From Anseranas semipalmata (taxonomy: Eukaryota > Chordata > Aves > Anseriformes > Anseranatidae): a DNA stretch of 64,000 nucleotides. Under the pieces are notes generated by a model. It made no database searches. It had not been told where the DNA came from and saw only the letters and a program-made list of their open reading frames with translations. The stretch is from positions 2,484 to 66,483 of the forward strand of contig VXAA01000626.1 of the NCBI GenBank assembly GCA_013399115.1. The letters run 5' to 3'. A program made the translations under genes and the position numbers. This document shows, in pieces, positions 57,901-61,062 of the stretch. Numbering within the stretch: position 1 is the first letter of the stretch; each line of letters starts with the position of its first letter.

Positions 57901-58295
57901 TCTATATACAATTATATTGCTTACTTATAACATGGCAAGTTCTTTCATGTGCGCAAGCTCAGACATAAAGCTAAGAGTCCACCCCCCTCACTTACCCAGT
58001 GTTCTAAAGTGAAGGAGGAGTTTCTCAGGTAATACTAATATAACATAACTTTCTGCTTGTTCAGTCCGCATATCCGTGTGCACATTTTCCTATTTTAGAT
58101 CTCTACCTCATCAAGTATCTATGGCCAGCAGCTCTCACCTTATATCTAGTCTGCTCCCTATCATAGATTTTCTTCACAGAAACCACTTTAGGGGAGAAAA
58201 AGTTTCCAAGTTTGGCCAGGTAGACTCCATTTCTCAAACCTTCTTCCAGTTCTGTTGTAGGAGGCAGCTCCTCATTCAGACAGGCCTCCATCCAT
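7318..58295 (-). CDS. IQGAP1: IQGAP1 coding region, exons 3-38 (5' partial)
   Basis: Encodes the IQ-motif-containing GTPase-activating-like protein 1, a cytoplasmic and cortical scaffold. The family binds active Cdc42/Rac1, F-actin, calmodulin and MAPK components, and stabilises GTP-bound Rho GTPases rather than hydrolysing GTP. Seen: 36 exons whose translations follow the mammalian protein in order, all with GT-AG introns and compatible phases. The total is 4,825 coding bases with no internal stop. Adding the two missing upstream exons gives 38, the human exon number, and about 1,659 residues. Residue numbers used here assume 52 residues upstream of the first complete codon. The GAP-related domain has Thr-Gly-Asn (Thr about 1048) where active RasGAPs have the Arg-finger Arg-Gly-Asn, as known for IQGAPs. 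The start codon and promoter lie beyond base 64000. IQGAP2 and IQGAP3 are less likely given near-identity to IQGAP1 throughout. Confidence 0.97.
8903..8925 (+). repeat. (TG)n microsatellite
   Basis: About eleven TG units in the intron between exons 37 and 38. Confidence 0.95.
9194..9302 (-). CDS. IQGAP1: IQGAP1 exon 37
   Basis: 109 bases, residues about 1586-1622. It starts [20 protein letters not shown] and ends METFMLHYQ. Acceptor TCACAG, donor GTAAGT. Confidence 0.96.
10213..10335 (-). CDS. IQGAP1: IQGAP1 exon 36
   Basis: 123 bases, residues about 1545-1585 plus two bases. It includes [20 protein letters not shown] and ends LEIEDLQVN. Basic and lysine-rich. Acceptor TTTCCAG, donor GTGAGT. 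Confidence 0.96.
11710..11876 (-). CDS. IQGAP1: IQGAP1 exon 35
   Basis: 167 bases, residues about 1490-1544 plus two bases. It starts [20 protein letters not shown] and ends [10 protein letters not shown]. Acceptor TGTAG, donor GTAAGT. Confidence 0.96.
12922..13134 (-). CDS. IQGAP1: IQGAP1 exon 34 (phosphorylation region)
   Basis: 213 bases, 71 codons (residues about 1419-1489). It starts [33 protein letters not shown] corresponds to the human PKC-site pair Ser1441/Ser1443; both Ser are kept but the residue between them is Val (Lys in human). It ends QELINDIAK. Acceptor CTAG, donor GTATGC. Confidence 0.96.
13559..13646 (-). CDS. IQGAP1: IQGAP1 exon 33 (RasGAP C-terminal region)
   Basis: 88 bases, residues about 1389-1418. 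It reads [20 protein letters not shown] and ends PATSEQ. Acceptor CTGCAG. The donor GTACGA is weak. Confidence 0.94.
15557..15692 (-). CDS. IQGAP1: IQGAP1 exon 32
   Basis: 136 bases, residues about 1344-1388 plus two bases. It includes [20 protein letters not shown] and ends MDARTILL. Acceptor GACAG, donor GTAAGT. Confidence 0.95.
17217..17319 (-). CDS. IQGAP1: IQGAP1 exon 31
   Basis: 103 bases, residues about 1310-1343 plus one base. It starts [20 protein letters not shown] and ends VPTIESLI. Acceptor TCTAG, donor GTGACC. Confidence 0.95.
17684..17816 (-). CDS. IQGAP1: IQGAP1 exon 30
   Basis: 133 bases, residues about 1265-1309. It contains [20 protein letters not shown] and ends GEIINTHT. 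The acceptor is TTTAAAG. The Arg-Phe-Phe-Gln codons (CGT TTT TTT CAG) look like a second acceptor 13 bases further in, but its use would shift the frame. An N sits 21 bases upstream, in the polypyrimidine tract. Confidence 0.94.
18572..18804 (-). CDS. IQGAP1: IQGAP1 exon 29 (end of GRD)
   Basis: 233 bases, residues about 1188-1264 plus two bases. It starts [20 protein letters not shown], the conserved RasGAP YRYxNPA block, and ends SQSYQKF. Acceptor TCCTAG, donor GTAGAA. Confidence 0.96.
21043..21127 (-). CDS. IQGAP1: IQGAP1 exon 28 (GRD)
   Basis: 85 bases, residues about 1159-1187. It reads [20 protein letters not shown] and ends AGEDELLK. Acceptor TCAAAG, donor GTGAGG. The intron separating it from exon 27 is only 91 bases. 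Confidence 0.95.
21219..21359 (-). CDS. IQGAP1: IQGAP1 exon 27 (GRD)
   Basis: 141 bases, residues about 1112-1158 plus two bases. It includes [20 protein letters not shown] and ends SSVDKI. Acceptor AAATAG, donor GTGAGT. Confidence 0.95.
21872..22786 (+). mobile_element. CR1 LINE fragment with internal deletion (intron 26)
   Basis: 21880-22280 encodes degenerate endonuclease-domain peptide ([18 protein letters not shown]) typical of CR1 ORF2. The sequence then jumps to the CR1 3' region at about 22290 and ends with ATGATTCTAT at 22786, the CR1 terminus. The middle (reverse transcriptase) is deleted. Bases 22382-22786 are also found at 26988-27392. Confidence 0.9.
22382..23004 (+). repeat. 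623-bp direct repeat, copy 1 (pair at 26988-27610)
   Basis: The tract covers 405 bp of CR1 3' sequence plus 218 bp of non-CR1 DNA and recurs at a constant offset of 4606 with no difference seen by eye. Just outside, the sequences diverge at once (T/C at 22381/26987; CTAC versus TTAT after GATTCTTGA). Confidence 0.9.
23319..23543 (-). CDS. IQGAP1: IQGAP1 exon 26 (GRD, Thr replacing the Arg finger)
   Basis: 225 bases, residues about 1037-1111 plus two bases. It contains [20 protein letters not shown]. Thr about 1048 in VTGN stands where catalytic RasGAPs have Arg in the RGN motif, which explains the lack of GAP activity in this family. The exon ends SQTGEA. Acceptor TTCAG, donor GTATGG. Confidence 0.96.
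24672..24835 (-). CDS. IQGAP1: IQGAP1 exon 25 (GAP-related domain)
   Basis: 164 bases, residues about 983-1036 plus two bases. It starts [20 protein letters not shown] and ends [10 protein letters not shown]. It belongs to the GRD, which binds GTP-loaded Cdc42/Rac1. Acceptor TTACAG, donor GTATGT. Confidence 0.96.
25000..25155 (-). CDS. IQGAP1: IQGAP1 exon 24 (start of GAP-related domain)
   Basis: 156 bases, 52 codons (residues about 931-982). It starts [20 protein letters not shown] and ends YQHLFYLLQ. Acceptor CTTCCAG, donor GTATGG. Confidence 0.96.
26212..26420 (-). CDS. IQGAP1: IQGAP1 exon 23
   Basis: 209 bases, residues about 861-930. It contains [20 protein letters not shown] and ends [13 protein letters not shown]. 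It is the helical linker between the IQ motifs and the GAP-related domain. Acceptor TTTTAG, donor GTAGGA. Confidence 0.96.
26834..27392 (+). mobile_element. CR1 LINE 3' fragment (intron 22)
   Basis: A 5'-truncated CR1 3' end. 26834-26987 differs clearly from the intron 26 copy, but from 26988 on the two are identical, including DNA beyond the CR1 terminus (to 27610). Confidence 0.9.
26988..27610 (+). repeat. 623-bp direct repeat, copy 2
   Basis: Partner of 22382-23004. Just downstream, 27617-27634 contains ATGATTCTATG, resembling a second CR1 terminus, as if the tract had been placed inside an older CR1. Confidence 0.88.
27663..27732 (-). CDS. IQGAP1: IQGAP1 exon 22 (IQ4)
   Basis: 70 bases, residues about 838-860 plus one base. 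It reads [19 protein letters not shown] and ends YKTL. Acceptor TCTAG, donor GTAAGT. A repeated 623-bp tract ends 52 bases downstream of its 3' end (27610). Confidence 0.95.
27824..27895 (-). CDS. IQGAP1: IQGAP1 exon 21 (IQ3-IQ4)
   Basis: 72 bases, residues about 814-837. It starts [18 protein letters not shown] and ends QYFRDH. Acceptor TATAG, donor GTAAGA. Confidence 0.95.
28001..28084 (-). CDS. IQGAP1: IQGAP1 exon 20 (IQ2-IQ3)
   Basis: 84 bases, residues about 786-813. It starts [20 protein letters not shown] and ends HKDQVVK. The donor junction is a direct 9-base repeat (GTAGTGAAG twice), so a second GT donor sits exactly 9 bases upstream and would drop Val-Val-Lys in frame. Confidence 0.95.
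29202..29372 (-). CDS. IQGAP1: IQGAP1 exon 19 (IQ motif 1 and start of IQ2)
   Basis: 171 bases, 57 whole codons (residues about 729-785). IQ1 is visible as [18 protein letters not shown]; the exon ends with the start of IQ2 (AITCIQ). IQ motifs bind calmodulin and myosin light chains. Acceptor AACCAG, donor GTAACG. Confidence 0.96.
29718..29860 (-). CDS. IQGAP1: IQGAP1 exon 18 (WW domain)
   Basis: 143 bases, residues about 681-728. It contains [12 protein letters not shown] and EGGWDEP, the core and last Trp-Pro pair of a WW domain, and ends QLSREEIQ. By spacing from the conserved Asn, the first signature Trp position is occupied by Cys (TGT at 29841-29843) where human has Trp (TGG). Acceptor CTCTTAG, donor GTAAGG. 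Confidence 0.95.
30256..30423 (-). CDS. IQGAP1: IQGAP1 exon 17 (IQGAP repeat 6)
   Basis: 168 bases, residues about 625-680. It begins [18 protein letters not shown] and ends KRRKMAT. The acceptor is GTCAAAG. A better-looking TTAG acceptor 10 bases further in would create an immediate TGA with exon 16, so I rejected it. Donor GTGAAC. Confidence 0.92.
31588..31736 (-). mobile_element. decayed CR1 3'-end fragment (intron 16)
   Basis: Text such as ATCTAGTCCAACTCCATGC, CTACAGGGCTAGATCAAG and GGACAACCTGTTTGAGAAG matches, with many changes, the reverse complement of a CR1 3' end. Confidence 0.65.
32836..32926 (-). CDS. IQGAP1: IQGAP1 exon 16
   Basis: 91 bases, residues about 595-624 plus one base. 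It starts [18 protein letters not shown] and ends KDTEESQR. Acceptor CTTCAG, donor GTAAGT. Confidence 0.95.
33327..33912 (-). mobile_element. CR1 LINE 3' part (intron 16), split by an LTR
   Basis: Reverse-oriented CR1: the plus strand starts ATCACAGAAGGGACC (reverse complement of the CR1 3' end) and continues through the 3' end of ORF2. It breaks off at 33912, where an LTR begins, and resumes at 34292. Frames are broken. Confidence 0.88.
33913..34291 (+). mobile_element. solo LTR of an avian endogenous retrovirus
   Basis: 379 bp starting TGTCCTGGTTTCGG and ending CACAACA (TG...CA), flanked on both sides by the 5-bp target duplication CCTTC (33908-33912 and 34292-34296). It holds an ATTAAA poly(A) signal near 34136, an (ATT)n stretch and a (GTTT)n stretch, and one N at 34040. 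There is no internal retroviral sequence or second LTR, so it is a solo LTR left by recombination. Five-base duplications are typical of ERVL-type integration. Confidence 0.85.
34292..34400 (-). mobile_element. continuation of the interrupted CR1
   Basis: After the LTR, CR1-like text resumes (TTAGCAGCAAGGGCACACTG, then CCAGCTGG), as expected for the 5'-ward continuation of the element at 33327-33912. The end is approximate. Confidence 0.75.
35830..35853 (+). repeat. (AAAAC)n microsatellite
   Basis: Five pentamer units in intron 15. A similar (AAAAT)n lies at 38143-38167 in intron 14. Confidence 0.85.
36803..36966 (-). CDS. IQGAP1: IQGAP1 exon 15 (IQGAP repeat 5)
   Basis: 164 bases, residues about 540-594. 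It starts [20 protein letters not shown] and ends AKREKAQ. Acceptor CTCTAG, donor GTGAGT. Same length and phases as exons 10 and 12. Confidence 0.96.
36967..41544 (-). other. IQGAP1: IQGAP1 intron 14
   Basis: 4.6-kb intron between exons 14 and 15. Apart from one decayed CR1 end and short AT-rich repeats ((AAAAT)n near 38150, (TTTA)n near 40862), I see no feature. Confidence 0.85.
37388..37475 (-). mobile_element. decayed CR1 3'-end fragment (intron 14)
   Basis: AATCACAAAATAACTTCGGT followed by a changed GATCATCTGATTCAATTCCC and CTGCTCAAAGAAGTG, the reverse complement of a CR1 terminus. Confidence 0.6.
41545..41669 (-). CDS. IQGAP1: IQGAP1 exon 14
   Basis: 125 bases, residues about 498-539 plus one base. 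It includes [20 protein letters not shown] and ends NLAVHEEHE. Acceptor TGATAG, donor GTAAGT. Confidence 0.96.
42189..42349 (-). CDS. IQGAP1: IQGAP1 exon 13 (IQGAP repeat 4)
   Basis: 161 bases, residues about 445-497 plus two bases of an Arg codon. It starts [20 protein letters not shown] and ends NIEDENSQ. Acceptor GTGCAG, donor GTGGGT. Confidence 0.95.
42595..42758 (-). CDS. IQGAP1: IQGAP1 exon 12 (IQGAP repeat 3)
   Basis: 164 bases, residues about 390-444. It starts [20 protein letters not shown] and ends [10 protein letters not shown]. Same size and phases as exons 10 and 15. Acceptor TTCTAG, donor GTAAGT. Confidence 0.96.
43915..43999 (-). CDS. IQGAP1: IQGAP1 exon 11
   Basis: 85 bases, residues about 362-389 plus one base. 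It starts [20 protein letters not shown] and ends RTAQQYQQ. Acceptor TTCTCAG, donor GTAAGG. A long AAG microsatellite (pyrimidine-rich CTT on the transcript) begins about 55 bases upstream of the acceptor. Confidence 0.94.
44056..44137 (+). repeat. (AAG)n microsatellite
   Basis: About 25 perfect AAG/GAA units plus flanking A-rich bases. On the IQGAP1 transcript it is a CUU tract starting about 55 bases upstream of the exon 11 acceptor. Confidence 0.95.
45534..45565 (+). repeat. (TA)n microsatellite
   Basis: Sixteen TA units after an AAATAAATAAA lead, directly before a region with a seven-N gap. Confidence 0.95.
45589..45595. other. seven-N assembly gap
   Basis: N run flanked by near-copies of GCTGATGAGTTG...GAGCTG on both sides, so the two contig ends probably overlap. 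Confidence 0.9.
45752..45865 (-). mobile_element. CR1 3'-end fragment, reverse orientation
   Basis: GAATCACAGAATAG, then GGAGATCATCTAG and the poor-copy text up to AGGTTGCCCAGGAC, match the reverse complement of a CR1 3' end. It is abutted by an opposite-strand CR1 from about 45870. Confidence 0.7.
45870..46537 (+). mobile_element. CR1 LINE 3' part (intron 10)
   Basis: Plus-strand CR1 running through GAGCCCACACCTGGAG, then TTCAGCCTATGG, to the terminal GTGATTCTAAC. Bases 46003-46534 are almost identical, inverted, to 53445-53976. Confidence 0.88.
46547..47436 (-). mobile_element. older CR1, endonuclease-region part (outer element)
   Basis: Reverse-oriented CR1 ORF2 sequence from the endonuclease region (for example GGCAGTTAAAGTCCCCCACG and CTCATCTACGTCTGCCTAAT). 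It stops at 47436, where a younger CR1 begins, and seems to resume near 48688. Confidence 0.75.
47437..48687 (-). mobile_element. younger CR1 LINE with partial reverse transcriptase
   Basis: About 1.25 kb CR1 in reverse orientation: the 3' end at 47437 (ATAGAGTCATAGAAAGG) and the RT-derived coding part toward 48687. Peptides [18 protein letters not shown] and [13 protein letters not shown] are CR1 RT blocks; the catalytic FADD block reads FAND. Several frames are needed, so it is dead. Its 3' 400 bp nearly match the intron 22 and 26 copies. Confidence 0.88.
48688..49080 (-). mobile_element. older CR1, second half of the split outer element
   Basis: Continues the CR1 endonuclease-region sequence of 46547-47436 (TGACCTGTCCTTCCCAACAG, ATCCATGGCATCACTTCAG, AGATCACAGCTCTACAACTG). 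It is separated from that part by the inserted younger CR1. The outer limit is approximate. Confidence 0.6.
50552..50715 (-). CDS. IQGAP1: IQGAP1 exon 10 (IQGAP repeat 2)
   Basis: 164 bases, residues about 307-361. It contains [20 protein letters not shown] and ends SDRQQKQE. I chose the acceptor CACTAG because it restores the length seen in human and the 164-base size shared with exons 12 and 15. A second in-frame acceptor, GTGCAG, lies 9 bases further in. Donor GTATGG. Confidence 0.93.
51050..51119 (+). repeat. A/C-rich simple repeat stretch
   Basis: (AAAT)n, then ten C, then A-rich CAAA-type repeats, in the intron between exons 9 and 10. Confidence 0.8.
51249..51339 (-). CDS. IQGAP1: IQGAP1 exon 9
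   Basis: 91 bases, residues about 277-306 plus one base. It starts [20 protein letters not shown]. The SERER stretch is encoded by a (GA)n run, TC-rich on the plus strand. Acceptor CTTTAG, donor GTAGGT. Confidence 0.95.
51995..52173 (-). CDS. IQGAP1: IQGAP1 exon 8 (IQGAP repeat 1)
   Basis: 179 bases, residues about 217-276. It starts [20 protein letters not shown] and ends DKMENAKNR. This is the first helical IQGAP repeat. The AINEAI helix start recurs in exons 10, 12, 15 and 17. Acceptor TTTCAG, donor GTAAAT. Confidence 0.96.
52508..52621 (-). CDS. IQGAP1: IQGAP1 exon 7
   Basis: 114 bases, residues about 179-216. It includes [20 protein letters not shown] and ends LSVDEAA. It links the CH domain to the repeat region. 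Acceptor TTTCAG, donor GTGAGT. Confidence 0.96.
53174..53241 (-). CDS. IQGAP1: IQGAP1 exon 6 (end of CH domain)
   Basis: 68 bases, residues about 156-178, reading [19 protein letters not shown] then DFT. It is the last helix of the CH domain. Acceptor TTGTAG. The donor is GTAAAA, and the intron begins with GT followed by 15 A residues, an unusually A-rich and homopolymeric 5' splice site. Confidence 0.95.
53445..53976 (-). mobile_element. CR1 LINE 3' part (intron 5), inverted twin of 46003-46534
   Basis: 532 bp reverse-oriented 5'-truncated CR1. It has the same length as the intron 10 twin, and I could find only two differences between them. It carries the same 9-C run and the same truncated reading frames. 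Confidence 0.9.
54906..54945 (+). repeat. (A)40 homopolymer
   Basis: Forty A residues in intron 5, preceded by GAGAGA. No retrocopy recognised on its 5' side. Confidence 0.95.
55486..55519 (+). repeat. (GACA)n short tandem repeat
   Basis: GACAGACAGACAGACAGAC with one changed unit (GGAT) in intron 5. Confidence 0.85.
55842..55887 (+). repeat. (TC)n-C16-T18 pyrimidine tract
   Basis: TC repeat, then 16 C and 18 T, in intron 5. On the transcript this is a purine tract A18-G16-(GA)n about 280 bases downstream of exon 5. Confidence 0.95.
56165..56241 (-). CDS. IQGAP1: IQGAP1 exon 5 (CH domain)
   Basis: 77 bases, residues about 131-155 plus two bases of a Ser codon. It starts [15 protein letters not shown] and ends CIYCIHAL. 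Acceptor CTTCAG, donor GTGAGG. It continues the CH domain. Confidence 0.95.
57715..57792 (-). CDS. IQGAP1: IQGAP1 exon 4 (CH domain)
   Basis: 78 bases, 26 whole codons (residues about 105-130), starting [19 protein letters not shown]. It is the central helix of the CH domain. Acceptor TTTCAG, donor GTAATT. The residue after NAM is Ala (Asp in human IQGAP1). Confidence 0.96.
58139..58295 (-). CDS. IQGAP1: IQGAP1 exon 3 (CH domain, first part)
   Basis: 157 bases, residues about 53-104, beginning with one base that completes codon 52. It starts [20 protein letters not shown] and ends with REQTRYK. This is the first part of the calponin-homology domain that binds F-actin. Acceptor TTCCAG, donor GTGAGA. 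It is the most 5' exon in the window. Confidence 0.96.
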
Positions 58296-60194
58296 CTGGA
58301 AGTGCAAGAAGAACAGAGTAGTTCACCCCAATATAATTACAATTTGTGAACACAACTCCATGCTAAGTTCCATGCTGCTACTGCTATATTACTCTCCAAC
58401 ATAACATTTACTTAGCATTAGAGGCTGAAAGTGGGTATAGCACTATCAGACAATGTCTCGTTAAGATACTAGTCAGTAATGCTTCAGACAAAATATTAAG
58501 CAGGTACTTAGTCCAGTAGTTAGAGTTTCAAGAGTTATTAAGATACTATTTTACCATCATGTTGTTCCTTCTTCAGCCCATAATTTAGCTGGTGATGGTC
58601 TACACATAGTAGCCAACCTGTCCTTTTAACTCACTTAAACCTTCCTCTCAAGTACAGGCTCATCCAACAAGGATCTCTTTTATTCTAATTTCATAAAATA
58701 TCCGCTAGTTATTCCATGACTTTGTACCACTGATTTAAGCTCCTCTAGCTGATCTCTTACAACATTGTCACCAAGGCTACATTCCTGTCCTATATATTTT
58801 CTCCCACTCTACTATACATTTCAAAAACAGGAAAAAATGGGAACAAGGCACTACCGTGGTCTGACTTTCAATAACAGAGCTTTAACTTTCCTGTCCTCAT
58901 AACAACTGATTTTCCCTTATCTTGTTTCCTTCTGCCTCATCCAATGGTGCTAGTGCAGTTCCTCATGACAAAAGAAAAAAAAAAAAAAAAGTAAAACAGC
59001 AGTAAACTTGAAGAGTTGCTGTGCTCACAACATAGGTGCACCTCGATATGTTTTCTTTGCAAAGCTACCACAGGATGTACATTGCAAGCTCGGCTGTGCC
59101 GTTTCTTCCAAAGGAGACATGCTCCCTGGCTGTCCTGTTCTCTGAAGAAGGGAGCTCCACTGCCAGGGGGCTCTTCCTGAAGTGTTTTCCTTAGAACATG
59201 CCTCACTTCCACCCATACTCTAAAGCTCCTAAAGGACATATCAGCCTTGGATCAATTAGGATCACAGAAAAGTGGCTTTCAAAACAGTGGCCCAGAATAG
59301 CATAGCCCATATTATAAAACAGATCTGATGCTGTAATGTAAGAAAGGTTAACAAATTCGGTCACAGGGATGATGAATCCACGTTACTGGGACTGAGCCTA
59401 AAGACAGGCAGAGGATTCTGCTGACCCAGTGTTACTTTTTTTTTTTTTAAATGAGGTTAAGATATTGTGGATCCCCGAGAAATTTCCCAGAAACAGAACT
59501 TTAATATTCTGAATACTGTTTTACATGCATACACAACTGTAAACAATTTAGCTCCACGTTAATCTAAGCAAAATAACAGAAACACACTGTAGCGGATGCA
59601 AGTGATAACAGATTAAATGAATAACTGTCGTAAATTAACGCAGCTTCATAGAAACCAGTCTTGTAAAAAAAAAAACACCTGGAAAAACTACAAGGCTCTG
59701 TTGACCATCTAAAACTGCAGATATTTCATTTCTGAGGCATTAGGCTTCATGTCTCATAATATTCTGAATAAAATCTAGGACTGTACATACCAAAAAAAGC
59801 TCATCTATACTAAGAGCTAACAGACATCCCCAAGTAGTGTTTTCACGAGGATTCATTGAATGGTGGTGTTTCTAATAGATTTTGGCACAGATGCATACTA
59901 TGCCCTCCTTCTTTCAGTCTTGCAGGGGGTAAACAAGAAAAAATCAAGGCACACAATATTAGAGGGTAACACCAATATTAGTGTAACTGAAAGCTCTAAC
60001 AAGCACGCAGGCAGTCATAACTTGAGTAAGAACATGACAGTTCAAATAACATAGGCTTTAGACATTGTTAGATATTAGGTCAGTGATCTAACATATCTAC
60101 AGACTGGAGATTGTATCCTAAGACAACCCATGGCATTGAAAAATGTGTAATAAGTACATTGGACATAATGAATTTAGAGGTTAAAGCTGTAACA

Positions 60195-60305
60195 CCTAAT
60201 ATTACAGTGGGGTGTATACAAAGAGGAACAGCAAAGTCACATTATTATTCTTTTGTATATGACATTGGTGAGACTAACAGGATCACTGCTGTGCATTTTT
60301 TCAAC
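60195..60305 (+). mobile_element. possible ancient CR1/L3-like remnant
   Basis: A weak resemblance to old LINE 3' coding text (AACAGCAAAGTCACATTATT, then GACATTGGTGAGACTAACAG). Too decayed to be certain. Confidence 0.25.
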
Positions 60306-60544
60306 CTAGAGAGCAAGAAGATAACAGGAAGGAAATTTTTGATTGGTTAAGATAATACTTCAGTGAGAAGCCTGAACAGTGCAGTGCATTCACTTTGAAA
60401 TAAAATCTGAGAAGCAGCTCGGTGCTCTGACAGTCCTTTGGTAACAGACAGAAATCAGAGGACTGATGCTGAAATCAGTGCTAGCAGCTTGCTCTACCTG
60501 TTCTGATAAAGGGCACCAAACCTAAGGCAAGAACAAAAGAACCA

Positions 60545-61062
60545 CACAATGTTCATAAGTCCATGGGGCCAGATGGGATTCACCCCAGAGTGCTGAAGGA
60601 AACAGACGCTACAGTAACAAAGGGCAACAAAGCTGGTAAAAGGGCTGGAAGGCATGGCCTGTGAGGAGAGGCTGAGGACACCTGGGTTGTCTGGTCCGGA
60701 GAAAAGGAGGCCAAGAGGTGACCTCATTGCTCTCTACAACTTCCTGAGGGAAAGCACAGAGGGAGGTGCCAGTCTCTTTTTTTCCTGGTAACCCACGTCA
60801 GGATGTGCAGGAAAACAGAAAACTGCGCCAGGGCAGGTTCAGACTGGACATCAGAAAAAATTTCTTTACCGTGAAGGTGGCCAAACACTGGCACAGGCTT
60901 CCCAGAGAGGTGGCTGATGTCCCATGCCTGTCAGCGTTCAAGAGGCATTTGGACAATGCCCTCAATAATACGCTTTAACTTTAGTTTAGCCCTGAAGAGG
61001 TCAGGCAGTTAGACTTGATGACCTTTGTAAGGTCCCTTCCAACCGAACTATTCTATTCTACG
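60545..61062 (+). mobile_element. CR1-like LINE 3' fragment (intron 2)
   Basis: It runs from ATGGGGCCAGATGGGATTCA through FRLDIRKNFFTVKVAKHWHR-type peptide to CCCTTCCAACCGAACTATTC and a TTCTATTCTA terminus. It belongs to a different CR1 subfamily from the other copies. Confidence 0.85.

Noticed and set aside
58937..59239. 100-codon minus-strand open frame in intron 2
   Set aside because: No recognisable domain, and it ends in a low-complexity Leu/Phe run from an A-rich tract.
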